A stretch of DNA of 64,000 nt from Byssochlamys sp. IMV 00236. Its lineage: Eukaryota; Ascomycota; Eurotiomycetes; Eurotiales; Thermoascaceae. The notes below the pieces were generated by a model. That model had not been told where the DNA came from. It ran no database searches and saw nothing but the letters and a program-made list of their open reading frames with translations. Below are positions 1 to 12,364 of the stretch, in pieces. Location: NCBI GenBank assembly GCA_001931875.2, contig MSJH02000812.1, positions 558,001-622,000 on the forward strand, in the 5' to 3' direction. The position numbers and the translations under genes are program-made. The number at the start of each line of letters is the position of its first letter. Position 1 is the first letter of the stretch.

Positions 1-894
1 CGCTCACTGGTTATCCGGACAATTCATATTCCGGATTCGTGGCGCCTTTCGCTGTCGCTTGCCTTTCTGATCACAGGCTAGGTTGGTTTAGAATCTCATA
101 GCGGAGAATGCATGTATTAGACTACTAGCTACTGCAAGTTCCAAATTGGCGGTCATTTGAGAGACTAAAACCAACATCAAAGCTGCTACTGACTTGAATG
201 TTAGTACCACACTGAACACCGCCATCTTGCTTATATGCGGAGCTCTGGCCGACCGCCACGATGCTCGCAGGCATATTCGTTATGTAAGGAATGAGAATAA
301 TACACACACATTATCACGTCGATCGGGATAAAGCAAGTCGTCTAGGACAATGGCAACAACAACATAGCGATGTACTTTTTAGGGATTTCTCAACCTTTTT
401 GTCCAGTGATTTCGCTTTCGGGATTTTTTTTATAACCGTCTGCAGAAGCCAACACATAACCTACTCCACGGTTCATCTCTGGAGTGGGTAATGCGATATA
501 GGTACTTATATGCATGAAGTCAAAAGAAAGAACTGTAAAGAAAAGACAAAAGTGGAGGGAATATAAACATCATGGACCCTTGAAAAATGACGGCCAAAAA
601 GAGATGGGTCAAGAGAGGAAAATAGAAAAAAGCCTTTGCTGGATGCCATCTATCTCGTCCTCGTCCGCACATTACCATGAAAAGGCCACGCGTAACATGG
701 GGAAACGTCCCAGAACCATAAAAAGGAAAAGAAAAGGAAAAGGACTCGTCTCAGATGGTTCTCGCTTTCGAATTACCGCTGATCGAAGAGGAATGTTCCG
801 GAAGAGTCAAGGCGATATAGTTGTTGCACGGTGCAGTCTCCGTAGTGAGGATTATTGCTCTGCACCCGGCCTCTCGTGGGTTCATGTCGAGGGC
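1..894. other. Intergenic, no gene recognised
   Basis: Downstream side of ypdA. It contains only short open frames with no family resemblance, plus a purine-rich stretch at about 515-760. I see no RNA gene or repeat. Confidence 0.5.
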
Positions 895-1648
895 TTACGA
901 TGTTGAGGGCTTCTCGCCGTAGAATCTCTTGAGGATGTCGGCTACTTCGTCGTAGTCCTTCTTGACGTCGGTCAGAGTCTCCTTGATGTTGGCCAAGGAA
1001 ACCTTGTCGTCTGGTTCCTCCACGGTACCCGACTCATCTTTGCGTGCTCCGTAGTGCTGGATCTTCTCGCAAGCGTCCTTCACCTTGGTCAAGCCCAGAG
1101 TGGCAGAAGAGCCCTTCAGGAAGTGACCAAGCTGGGAGAGCTCGGGCAGATCCTTCCTTGATCTGTAAAAGTAGCGGTGTCAGCACGAGCGCGGTCCATG
1201 TCAGATCTCGGTGCCGCAGAGTTCCCTGGATCCTCATCCTTCGAGAAGGCTTCCACGGAGCTCGTTTGTCGGGACAATATGATCACGTGACAGCCGGTAC
1301 GTATGTGTTGGCCACCTGGTGGGGTCGGCTGGGAAAAGGACCCAGCGCTTTCCCTTGCAAACAGGGGAGGGAGAGGGTGACAACTAACATGGCCTTTTCC
1401 ATCTTCTCAAAAGTGCTGTCTGCTTGCTCGAAGAAGCCGTAGACAATGCCCTTGCTGAATTCCCTTTCGTCGTCATCGTCCATCTCCAGGATCTGTTCGA
1501 AAGTGGAGGGATCGATGATGTTTTCATATTTGGACAGGTCTGGAGGACCTCCATCAACCTACCAGTAGCTCAGTTAGCTTCCCGTCGGTTCAGCAAAAAT
1601 CGAGAGACGGCTTACCTTCTCAGCAGCCTTCTTTTCTGCAGGAGCCAT
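895..1648 (-). CDS. ypdA: YpdA-type histidine phosphotransfer (HPt) protein
   Basis: Phosphorelay intermediate that carries phosphate from hybrid histidine kinases to the response regulators Ssk1/SskA and Skn7/SrrA in osmotic and oxidative stress signalling. Three exons fit one frame: 1648-1616, 1558-1389 and 1162-895, giving 156 residues, the usual size of fungal Ypd1. Exon 1 codes only 11 residues. The HPt helix has the signature LGHFLKGSSATLGL, whose histidine is the phosphorylation site in this family, preceded by FEQILEMDDDDEREFSKGIV. Introns are 57 and 226 bases; the second is long for this genome and contains a TCACGTGA palindrome near 1284. The start is the first ATG and fits the exon phases. 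The identification is firm; the exact acceptor of intron 2 is inferred from the phase sum. Confidence 0.92.
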
Positions 1649-4600
1649 GGCTGGTTATGTTCTATCTGGAACGAAAAGTGCACTTGTCGTAGATTTCTTC
1701 TCGCTGTGATGGAGTAGTTCCCTGCTACCACTGGCAGAAACTGTAAAGACTGGATAGAATAGACTATGATGTACGGAGTTGGTGATAGTAGGGTCCGTAT
1801 GCAAAAAGTAGACACCGAAACAGCAGTGGCGGTGGCGTTGGTATCAAAGTCTCGATGTCAGGAGCCGATCCACTCGCCAAAGCAATCCAATGTAAAATGA
1901 CCACGATGGACTAGATAAAGATGCTCCTTTCAGTGGTGCCTGTACCCTCAGCCGGTCAGCACGCTATCCACACAGCATTGGGCGAGAGCTCTGCTGGCAT
2001 AAAGATCGGAGTAGAATCGAAACATGTTTTCGCGCTTTTGATAGTTGCCTCAACGCAAGCTCCTAATCTTCCTGCACTTTTTTGATCTTGCAACAGTCTC
2101 TTGAATTTGGTAAAGACCCAGGAGCCCGCTGCTTGCGAGCCACGCGACACAGAGCGTGTTTTGCTTGAGGGCAACTTCGACTAATGAGATATGGGCGATT
2201 CACCTGCAGTATCCGGTTTTTCTCACCAAAGAAAGACAAGAAGTTTTCCCGATGCGTCTAGTATAGCTGACCGATCTTTAAGCTGCGAGTCCCCAAGCGA
2301 AAATCACTCTGGCACAGTGTTAGTCAAGGTGCAAAGAGGATATTCCCACTACTGATGACGAGGGGTGAGGACGGGATCATCTACCCCACGTTCAGGCGGT
2401 ATCGGGAATATCTAAGGAGGACGTACAGGAACACAATATGCGCAGTTGAACAAGAAAAGCACAGATGAATGGAAACACGGCGCCAGGGGACCGCTTCGTG
2501 TACTGAGTCCCAAAGGTTGGCCAGGGAGGGGATGATGGACAAAGGAGAGGAGGGGTAGAAGGGTAAGTATCCCACCTTGGACGTTTTAGCTCCTTATCGA
2601 CGGATAGGCGACGACGGACCGTTTTTTTACGCGGTTATACTACCTAGGGCAACTAGTCGCACCTTGAGGGGGGTTTGCAAAGGTGAGTGAGGGATGGAGG
2701 GGTTGGATTCTTCCTGCGCGCTTCTTCGGGAGCTGGACAAAGTCTTTTGGCGCGTTGACCCAGGGTGGGTTCTGCCTCTCTTGTCTGCGGTTTCTGCGTT
2801 TTTTTTGACGCAGTTCCAACGCCTGCAGAAAATAATAGGGAGATAGATCGCGTTGCGACGCCGATTATCACCGAAGCCAACGAAGAAGTCTAACCAACAT
2901 TGCCCGATGGATCGAGCAGCAGTAGTAGGTTGTCACAGACAAACACAGTTTTGATAAATGTCGGGAGTAGTAGTGTGGACTATTCTTCTAGACTTAGTGG
3001 GGAAGGAGGGTTTCGCAAGGGGGGGGCGGTTGGCGGTGATCATGAACGGGGATAGGAAAAAGCGATGGCAGGGTTGACGGTTGGCGTGTGGGTTGGTTCG
3101 CCTGAAAGACCCGATTCAGGCGCTCTAGCGTCACCAGAGAGACTGCTGAACCAGAAGAACAGGAGAGTTTCTTCATCGTCATGCGTACCTGAAGGTTCTC
3201 TCGAGGATCCACGGGCCGTTCTAAGAAGCTCTAGTAGCAGCAACTCAGTACTAATATGACTTTCTTTCTTCAGGAAGATAGCCGATTAAATGGTAATGTC
3301 CATAATACTAATTAATCGGCTAGAAATGGGAGCTTTGCTGACTGATCTCATAAGAGGGGCGGCTATTAACCATGTAATGTAGTCTATACTCTAGTGTGTG
3401 GTTTGCATGTTTGGATGTGTCTCTCTGCATTCTGGGACTAAGTAATAAGTATTCACCTTGCGGCTTTCCTACCGGGGATGTTGCCGGAATCTTTAGCTTC
3501 TAGTTAGTATTGAGTCGGACCGGGTGAATAGCTTGTCTGATGCGTCCGTCTCCTTTCAAAAAAAGAAAAAGAGATTGCAACAGACAGTTGCATCTACGAT
3601 GTCAGACGAGGGGACACCCCCTGGCCATCTGACAGTCTTCGACGGCGGTGATCATGCTGGCCCGGATCCACTGCTTCATAGTCCCCGATGACCGAGTCTG
3701 AACCCGAAAAAAAAGAATGGATATACATAGATAGAGTAGGGACGGTTGCTAGACTGACCTCGTGGGACTGGGAAAGAAAAAGCAGAGTTCTCCCTGCCTG
3801 TTATCCGGTGGTCAGGTAACTGATTTGCAATGACCAGCGGAATCCAACCTGGCCTAGGCCGCCGTCGACACCGTTGAGCTGGATCGCAAGTGTCCCGGCG
3901 ACTGGCCAGTCAGTAATCCTCTACGGAGTACGACAGCAAGCATTGACGATCCCAGCGCGTGGGGAAGCGAACCAGACGCGGTACGATTATTGAAGTTGAG
4001 CGTCCGTCGAGAGAAACCTAAAATCCAATCTTTGTCCGGGACACTGCTGCTTCCGATATCGTCGCTGGTTCACCGCTGGCTGGTCTGTTAGTTTCGACAG
4101 TTTTCGAAGGCCACGAGAGGGAAAAAGGAGGGGGGAATGGAATTGTGTATTTAAACAAACGCATCCATGTGTGTGTGACGGGCAAACAGACCGCTCGGAG
4201 GGTCGACGTCTGGAGGGAAGTTCTCCGCCACCCACATGGCGCCGCCCATCCCAGCAGCCGATGACGTCGAGGGCGGATGCCGTCATTCCACCCGCAGACC
4301 AGCTCCCCTCGCGCCTTCCTACTCCATGCAGGTGCGGGCCCCCGGTGACGTTGGGAGTGATTGTTTGGGTCGTCAAAGGAAGAGAGGGAAAAAAAAAAAA
4401 AAAACCTCGCACAGTGAGACAGAAAGGATCTTTTTTTGGCGACGCTGGCCCAATATGATTGTACATCGAAAGGAAGGCCATGTTTAATTTATTTAATTCT
4501 AATAAATTCCTGGAGGATTGCATCGAGACTAACCATAATCCCTGTTGCCTGCAACGACCGTTGAGGAACGTGCTGGGATGAAAATTGGAAAATGACAAAA

Positions 4601-7600
4601 AGTAAAAAAGTCAAAAAAAGGTAAAAAAGAAACGTGTGTGCGGCTACTCCAGAGAGTCACGATACCGAGACATCCACACCGGCAAATCTGTGGTGCCCAC
4701 ACGACAATAATGCTACTCTCCCATATCTACGGTAGAGTTGAGTATTATTATTATGGTATCACAATCGAGTACTCTCAGACACCGAGGTCGGGATCTGTCC
4801 TGGCGGGCCTTTCTCGGCATTATTGCAGTAAAGCAATCACTCGCAAAAGGCAGGTGCTGCGATGCAAAAATTGGCAACCCCCGCCCAGCCAGCGCCAATC
4901 TCGCGCTAGAAACTCTTGGACGGCCAGCCATGACATCAGCCTGCATGGCCTGGAACCCTCCGAGAACCCGCGGCTGACTGCGCCGCCGTGATTCGCTCTC
5001 CTCCTCCGTTCCCCCCCAACTCGACGCTTTCTGTCATCCCGTGAGTTTCTCGGGAACTCCCGCGGGGCCTTTGGCTTCTGGTCTTCCTCCCTAGAGTAGA
5101 CTAGGCCAATCTGACACCAGACTCGCTCGTACCAGAAGACAAACTGCTTCACAATAATGTTCACATCATCAACCACAAGCTGAAATCCACAAGACGATTG
5201 TAACTGCACTCGATCGGGGAGGTTAAACGCTCGATATCATATCATATCACAATCTCTTGGCCCGATCCAGCTTGGAGTCATGGACCCGGTTCCTCCAGAC
5301 TCTCCCGCCATGGATCTGGGCCCATAAAATGCTGACCACTCTTGCTTGTACTCTAAACGGCTGCTTGCCCGCTGGCTCCCCGCGGGTGTCTCTTACACGG
5401 ATAGGACACTCGAGTCCAGGGAGCTCCTCAAATCGGTTTCTCGCTTCCTTAAATCTATTTTGAGGATCATATCATATTGGGCTTGGGTATCCACCGTTGG
5501 AAACCCCGATCAATTGGTGATCTAGACGTATTCTATCGCCCTTCCTTGACTATCGGGGCTTAGGCCATGCACGAAGCTGATTCTGCGGTAAAGCAGTCGT
5601 CAGCAGCCGCGCTTGCATAACTGGTGTTAGTTATTGTCCTCTTGGATGTTTATACATTAAACTAGAATCGGAAAGATTACCAGTGATCGCTTCGTTCCAA
5701 GACCAAGCAAGTAGTACTTCTTCGTACTACGTACTCTATCATCGATCTCAATTGGGAATCTCTTCGGGATTCAATACTCGCTCACGTGCGGATATTCCTC
5801 CCCGAAAACTTGGAAAGTTTGATGACTTCTCCACGGTTCTCACCGTGACCATGGATAACATCTCGCAAGAATTTCTGGAAGGGTGGAAACCCCCGCTCTC
5901 GTTGTCCTTCTAATCATATACAACATCGGAGGCAGAATCCGATTCCTCATTGGTCCCCTGAAATGCATGTCCCTCACTCAAAGAGATTGGTTGCTATTTC
6001 GGGAATCCATCTCCACGAGTATGGTATATCTGTATCAGGACTCTTATCAGGATGTCCGATGAAGGAATAATGAAATCACTTTCCGCATAACAGGCTACAA
6101 TAATACAGGACCTACCTTGCTTTTCCATACTCCACGAAGTGACTATCACTCTGTGCATACGTGACGTCAAACCCGATACCTTGTGAGAGGGAAAAACAAG
6201 AAGAGAACAAACTGATCAAAACCCCGCTTACCCTTATTACTAATGAATCTGTAGAATACTATAGTACAGTACATCTTACTGGATTCTATTCTAAAGCATC
6301 CTCACAGGTTTGTTGTACCATTGGTCCGGCTCAAAAGACCCCTTCCTATATCCGACTAATCGGAAGCGATAGGCCCTTTGTTTTTTCCAATCTCTCTATC
6401 TAACCAATTTTCTTCTTTTCGTTTTTTTTTTTCATTGGTCCTCCCCCGCATGCCTGAAGCAGTGCCTACTCTACTATAATTAGCATTTGTAGTATAGATA
6501 CCCACGTGACTTGCGATGTGTGTACTGTAGCCTCGTCGTGAGGAGATATATACTTATCAATCGGTCACGGATAAGCGAGTTCTATAGACGGTAGGGGGTA
6601 GATGAATTCCTATAGCTACCAAAAATCAGAGAAAGGGTTAAATTTTGATCTAGTTGCGTTTGCGCATATCGATACCGCGCTCTGCTTAGTGGGGAAGTGA
6701 GATAGATACCTAGCTGCCCCGACAGGAAACATAGTTCCTAGAGTTAACTACTGCTCAACGGACAGAGGTTATCTGGTGGTTCTTTAGACTGTGAGCAGGA
6801 ATTATGTTTTGTTTATTTGCACTGCGCCTATCCTATTATTTTGCCCGTGGATTTATAGACAACTAAGAAAACCGCATATATATACATATTTCCAGTACTC
6901 ACTGCATACCTGTAGAAGCGATAATTACAGTACCCAGCACGTGGACCGTTTCATCTCACTTATATCGGGTTCAATGAAGTGGACGACGTTAATTGTCCTA
7001 TATACCTCACGCAGCGGCAGGGCAAATCGCCGGGATATATATAGCTCCATGCTCTCTCAATTAAAAATATCCCTAACAGTCCCTGGAACTGACTCATGGG
7101 AAGTGAACTCAGGCTAGACATGTTAATCGTTTAGATAACGCATAAGTCCCGGAATAAGGCAGTGTCAGAGCCAGAGAGGGTGCTGGCTAGAGAGTCGAGG
7201 GGGTCACTGTGGGCGAATGCGTCGGAGGTTAGACTCGTAGTCGAGTGCGCTTCGCAACGCTCTAATTGCGCGCTTATAGCGAGGTCTAGTTAGGTTCTAG
7301 CGAGCTGCGCACGCATTTCTGATCGTAAAGTAATCCAAGGACACGTTTTCAGTGGTGGTACAACATGCGCTGGGTATCGCGCCATGGCACGGAGTCTCTC
7401 GCGTAGGAGCTGCTGAGCGGACGGGTTGTTTTCTAACAATAGCCTGTCTGAGTATTATGCTAGATCACATTGATATAATATGAAGCACTAATAGTACTAA
7501 AAAAAAAAACTCTCTTTATTTTATCATTCCGCGCTCAATAATCATAACTAGATACCCTACACGAACTTGCAATTGAAAATGCCTAAAATCGCTACGCAAG

Positions 7601-7610
7601 CACAACAACA
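1649..7610. other. Long gene-poor intergenic island
   Basis: About 6 kb with no recognisable coding sequence. Open frames are short, lie on both strands and look like no family. The left part (to about 5.2 kb) has mixed composition with a poly-A run near 4390-4404; from about 5.5 kb the sequence becomes clearly AT-rich with many TA steps. The composition suggests old, mutated sequence (possibly RIP-affected repeats), but I cannot identify a transposon or terminal repeats by eye. Confidence 0.5.
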
Positions 7611-7744
7611 GCCCTTATAGCTCAGTGGTAGAGCGCAACACGTACGTACCTCTCAAAAACAGCTCCCATTTCATTGTTACTAATAGATCCTAGTTGTATC
7701 ATACCTCGATATGTTGAGGCCCGCGTCGATCCCGCGTGGGGGCA
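7611..7744 (+). tRNA. Intron-containing tRNA-like gene, possibly a decayed tRNA-Thr
   Basis: The 5' half starts GCCCTTA-TA followed by a perfect D-arm (GCTC-AGTGGTA-GAGC), which is also a good A box. The 3' half has a B-box-like CGATCC and ends TGGGGGC-A. The acceptor stem pairs over all 7 positions, two as G-T. CAACA at the anticodon stem pairs with TGTTG about 80 bases later, implying an intron of about 80 bases at the usual place. A run of seven T follows at about 7760, as for a pol III terminator. Oddities: the T-stem has only 4 pairs around a 7-base loop, and position 33 is not T; the anticodon would read TAC on the simplest folding. Acceptor and D-arm resemble fungal tRNA-Thr with two C-to-T changes. 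It may be a pseudogene. Confidence 0.5.
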
Positions 7745-8736
7745 ATTATCCACTCAATCTTTTTTTGCCTCTTCGTCACGTGGTTCTGGGGTATTTTGGT
7801 TCGTATCCATATAAAGCCGGAATATTTTTTTTTCTAGCTTTCTTTTTGATCGGTGTTTATGGATTCTGTATATTATAAGGTGTAGGTCTGTTATATGACT
7901 GTAGAAAGTAAAACGTAAAGATACCGTATAGATAGTTTCGAGAAAAGAGGAAGAAGAAAGCAGTTAGATGGAATCGTTCTGAATTAATTTATTAGTTCCT
8001 AGCGAAACAGACCTAACGATTCCCTAATGGCAAATACCTAAGCAGGCTATTAATCCATCTGGACTACTGACAACTCTACAAAGCGGTAGTATTGCGCTGG
8101 ATGGCCACATACCGTAGGCATAGTTTCGCTAGCGCTCGACTGCTATGGTATTCGGAGACGGGGAAGTCTCCGAGTGTCTGACTGCAGGCGTCAAGATACT
8201 CAACCAGGTAGCTTCTAACAACGAGCGTAGTAGAAACCGAAGTGAATACATGGACAACCGAGCGGTTTACTAAACTACTATAGACCTCCCTGCAGATATA
8301 GCTAAAGACTGAGACTTAATGAATGATCTCGTTGAGATGAATTTAAGTATTTAGAGTAACAATTATTGTGACACTGTACAGGGGAGAGCTATGCCAGAAG
8401 AAAGCATGTAAGGGGATCTGGGATTAAGATGTATTTAATAAAGTGGGCGTTAGGAGTTAGCAGGACGACAAAGCGGGTACCTAGTCCTGGTGAAACCAGA
8501 ATGACCTACCCAAACGAGGGATAGGATGATGATATTACTTCCCACTAAAAGGGGTGTTGCCATCTAATAGCTACACACAAAGCGGGCTCAAATGGCAGAA
8601 TTCTCCCTAGAGTGGTGACACTGACTATTGCCATTAACCCTTATTCCAAAAAGTAGCTCAATCTCCATGTCAGACATGTTGGATCCCCCCTACAGTGGTC
8701 CCTGCTGGGCGCCCCTTTGCACTGGCGATCACGTGA
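7745..8736. other. AT-rich intergenic region between the tRNA-like gene and the GIY-YIG gene
   Basis: No open frame of interest. After the T-run at about 7760, the sequence is AT-rich and without a recognisable repeat up to the promoter region of the next gene. Confidence 0.4.
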
Positions 8737-8765
8737 CCGGGAGAATCCTATATAGGATCTCCCGG
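8737..8765. promoter_or_regulatory. Near-perfect palindrome containing the TATA element of the GIY-YIG gene
   Basis: A 29-base imperfect palindrome: CCGGGAG and CTCCCGG arms enclose the perfect inner palindrome ATCCTATATAGGAT. It starts two bases after a CACGTG E-box (8730-8735) and lies about 80 bases before the inferred start codon at 8843. The centre TATATA is at a plausible TATA-box position, so it could be both core promoter and a binding site for a dimeric regulator. Confidence 0.5.
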
Positions 8766-8842
8766 GCTTCCTAGATTAGTAATAGAACAAGCTTCTCACC
8801 GCTTCCTTCAAGACACACTCACCACACATACTAAACTTCAAA

Positions 8843-11682
8843 ATGCCACCAAGATCCAAAAAGGTTAAGACTACTGCACCAAACCACCATACTCAAGCAC
8901 TGATTGGAAACCATGTGGAAATGAGACCACTTAATCCAGATGACCCTGAGTTCAAAGATGAGGAGAACGATGTAAGCCAGAGGCCCAGAGACCTGGGACT
9001 GTCAGGATAGCAAGTATCTCACGCTCTACTTTATAGGTATCCTTTTCTGTTCAGCCAGAGGTTATTATTCCTTGTTTTGAGGCTATCACAACTAGCTTAG
9101 TCGAGAACCTTCACCTGGAAGTCTGGAAAGAGTTCGATATTCTATCGTACTGGGGACATATTGAAATGCTCGGGGGGTTAAAAGCAGTAGTTTCGGAAAC
9201 CCTCAGATGTATCCATCCAAAAATCAGGTCTCTTGAAGGCAAGAGAGTCACCCCTCAGACGTAAGTCCACAATTCGAGCATCTAACTTGGTATCGATGAG
9301 GTCTGTTAACACATAGAAGATTGGACGATATTCGGTGTAGTGATCCTGCACACTGGCCAGCCCACAGCGGGTACCTAAGTTACGTCAAGGATCTGAGAAA
9401 CAGCCAATACTGGCGCGCTTATGTCGGTCAATCGTCGAAACCCGCTCATCGCATAAAACAGCATATGGATGCATATTTCAAACGGGATCAGTCTACTTTA
9501 CATTATTATATCCTTTCTAAAGCACGAAGTCACAGATCAATGGGTTTCATTCCTCTCTGGAGTATACCTTTGAGTGATTCCGACGAAAGCGAAACTTGCC
9601 GGCATCTGCTTCTGAGTAATGTCCTTGAGATGGTTATGTGTCGAGCGTTTCAGACTTTGTCAAATGCTGCACTGCAGAAATTTTTTGGAGATGCGGACAA
9701 ATCAGAATATGCGAATGTAGGCCTCAATATTCTTCCACCCCTACTCCAAGGACTTGAAGTTAGTAGGTCAACCAGGCGACTATATACAAAAGGTTTCGAA
9801 GATTCTCCCGACCCGCAAGTTCAACAATGGCCCAAAGTCAGGCAGGAACAGCTGCATTCATTTATAAGATCTTCAAATAATCTAGAACGCCGTATCCAAC
9901 GGAAAGTCAATGGAGATTACTACAAAATCGCTCTGGCAAAAGCAATTGAAGGATACGATTTGCCCAATCCTATTCAAGATTTTGCAGAGATTAATTTGGT
10001 TTCATCACAGCCTGAAGACATGGTGAGCTTAATGAAAGAAGCATCATCTTCTATCGAAGCTGTTTCCAGCGGACCGGATTTAATACGACCATTCGGTCAA
10101 CTTGCGGCGAAAATTGGCATTGTTTTAGATTGGTGCCCTGTCAACAGAGCAGAAAGCGAATATTCTATCAGAAACAATATCACGGCAGTTCCACCAATTC
10201 TTATGAACTGTGGCTTCAACCAAAATAACTCCCTGATTTGGACCTACACATCTAAAGCATGCATTTCTATCTAACAGCGCTGCTTTGATTGAAAGCGCAC
10301 TTGAAGACCAAGTTATCCGATCAGTCCATTCCAAACTTATCCAGAAGTCTAACCTTCGCGTGATCCTACTGTGCGGTCTAAATGCCGAAAGGAGCATTGT
10401 GTCTCCTGGACTATCTCCTATTAAAATCGAACTTCAAGGGTATTCCTACTCTGCTTATATTGAATTAAAGGAGACTGGGGCTGAAATCAAACGACTATAT
10501 GTACGGTTACCGTTTTCATTGACTTCCTTACGTTCCACAAACTGGAGGCAATGCATGCAATTTGGCGAATTGTTGAGATTCGTAACAGTAATTCTGGATA
10601 CAAAGGAGATCCGGGGCTATTCTATGGCAAACCAATCTGTATATCGCTTTATCATTACGCAATATGCTGATGAGCGGGACTCAAAATGCGATCCAATGAC
10701 TATTGGAACCCTTGACCCAATTCTCCTCGATTGGCTTGCATTGAAAGGAATAGTTCATCAAGATGCTATTCTAGAATTTGCAAAACTCGGTGGAAGTATG
10801 ATCCGTGGCATTCTACTACTATTAGTGAGCCTTCCTAGGAAACCAAAGGGAACATATCCGTGTTCGAAGCGGGAGCTTTATCAAGGACATGAGACTCGTA
10901 TCCCACTCTTCAGCCTAGAGCAACTAGAAAGATCTAGGAGGCTCTACAGAAAAACACGCGTGTCGCTGCATAGTAGCGAAAAATCTAATTCATTGAGCTC
11001 TGGTAGTCAACCCGACAGCACTCAACTCAACAACGCTGGACTCGAGGACGCCGAACTTGATGACGCCTTGATGCGCTCTCAGAAGCTTGATGAGATCTTA
11101 AAGGAACCGGCGCTTCTTGACGATGTCTTGAAAGAAGACGTGTTTGAGGACCTTGAAGAATATAATGTTGAATCTTTACTGCAGAATCAAGCAAGTGCAG
11201 CCTTCTCTGATGATCAAGATCCTGATGATGAAGGAGCGGATGATCCCAGGAGCCTCTACTATCGACCGAGAATAAGTCTCAATGCAATGAAGGAACTATT
11301 GAATGGCCGATTTTACAAGGGAAAAAATTGCATAAGACCACCCAATACTTTCCAAATCAATGTCTGGGAAGTAAATTTGATTATATCCAATCAAGATAAA
11401 GACATCGATTTTGATCGAGGGTTCGTGGTCACTATGGATATTAGCCCTCCTGGCATCCGGAACCCAAATGTTTACGTCGCAACAGCTCTAGATAGCGATC
11501 CAGCTTCAAGAGTTGCTTTTAATGTCACTGCGACCAGCAATTCAGGAGAACGGATATCAATATACCCGCAAAGCACTAAAAGGAATAAAAAGGTAATCAT
11601 GAAAGTGAATACTCTTTTCGACTATTTACAAGGTATGCTTGCCAATAAAGACAGGAGATCTTCCAAAATTAATATCAAATAA
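8843..11682 (+). CDS. Large accessory protein with GIY-YIG nuclease-like domain, apparent frameshift
   Basis: Exons 8843-8971, 9037-9260 and 9317 onward join in one frame through consensus GTAAGC/GTAAGT donors and TAG acceptors. Residues about 136-225 resemble a GIY-YIG fold: GYLSYV (136-141), YVGQS (153-157), R163-x3-H167, then a glutamate in NVLEMVMCRAF (E222), matching the order of the family's catalytic elements. The frame stops at 10274 but the next frame is open from 10237, reads naturally (HAFLSNSAALIESALEDQ) and runs to 11682. No intron with a valid phase bridges them, so a one-base insertion or two-base loss near 10237-10274 is likely: either a pseudogene or a sequencing error. The whole would be about 905 residues, with an acidic linker around 690-760 and an uncharacterised C-terminal domain. 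Codons are AT-rich compared with the housekeeping genes, as is the surrounding DNA. Function unknown. Confidence 0.7.
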
Positions 11683-12327
11683 AGGTCTGTCGCTGGGTGA
11701 AGTAATTGCAACTCCTCGGAGGTTTGTAGCGATTCAGAAATCGGAGATGGCACTTAGGGATACACGTTTGAGCAGATTCATCTATCCAGGTGACTTCACA
11801 GACGGAAGTTAACTGTCGATACTGATCATACTGGAACATCAACATAAAGCGAACATGACACCACAGACTATATCCTAGCGAGTCAGAGTTTAGGATTTCA
11901 TACAATTTACCCCCTTTTCAGCGCAAGAGAATTTTCGTCTTGATATGTCCATAAATCTAGAGTATGCTTACATTAGTTAACTTCATCTCGCGATCTAGCA
12001 TTTTGTGAAAAAATAACCCTCTTGTACCTCCAGACGATGACCACCTAAGAACTCCACACCAGTCCCTAATACAAGGCACGAAGCCTTCGTCTAGTGTTAT
12101 ACGAATCTAGCTCAGCAGTCTTACCAAGCAGCATTACTTAACTAGCACCCTATACATTCTCACAGATCTCAACAATATAGAGCGCAAATGCTCAATCAAT
12201 ATAAAATCATTTTTTGCACCCACAGCTCGCACATACGACCCATATATTCATTCTATTTCTCCACGAAGATCCAGCACTTTACTTTGAAAAAAAANNNNNN
12301 NNNNNNNNNNNNNNNNNNNNNNNNNNN

Positions 12328-12364
<37 letters not shown>

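Noticed and set aside
4171..4598. Open frames on both strands near 4.2-4.6 kb, up to about 200 codons
   Set aside because: Mutually overlapping, low-complexity translations with no family resemblance and no supporting intron signals.
9321..10274. A complete stand-alone 317-residue gene starting at TTG 9321
   Set aside because: The start is not an ATG, and two upstream exons join it in phase; it is an internal part of the larger GIY-YIG gene.
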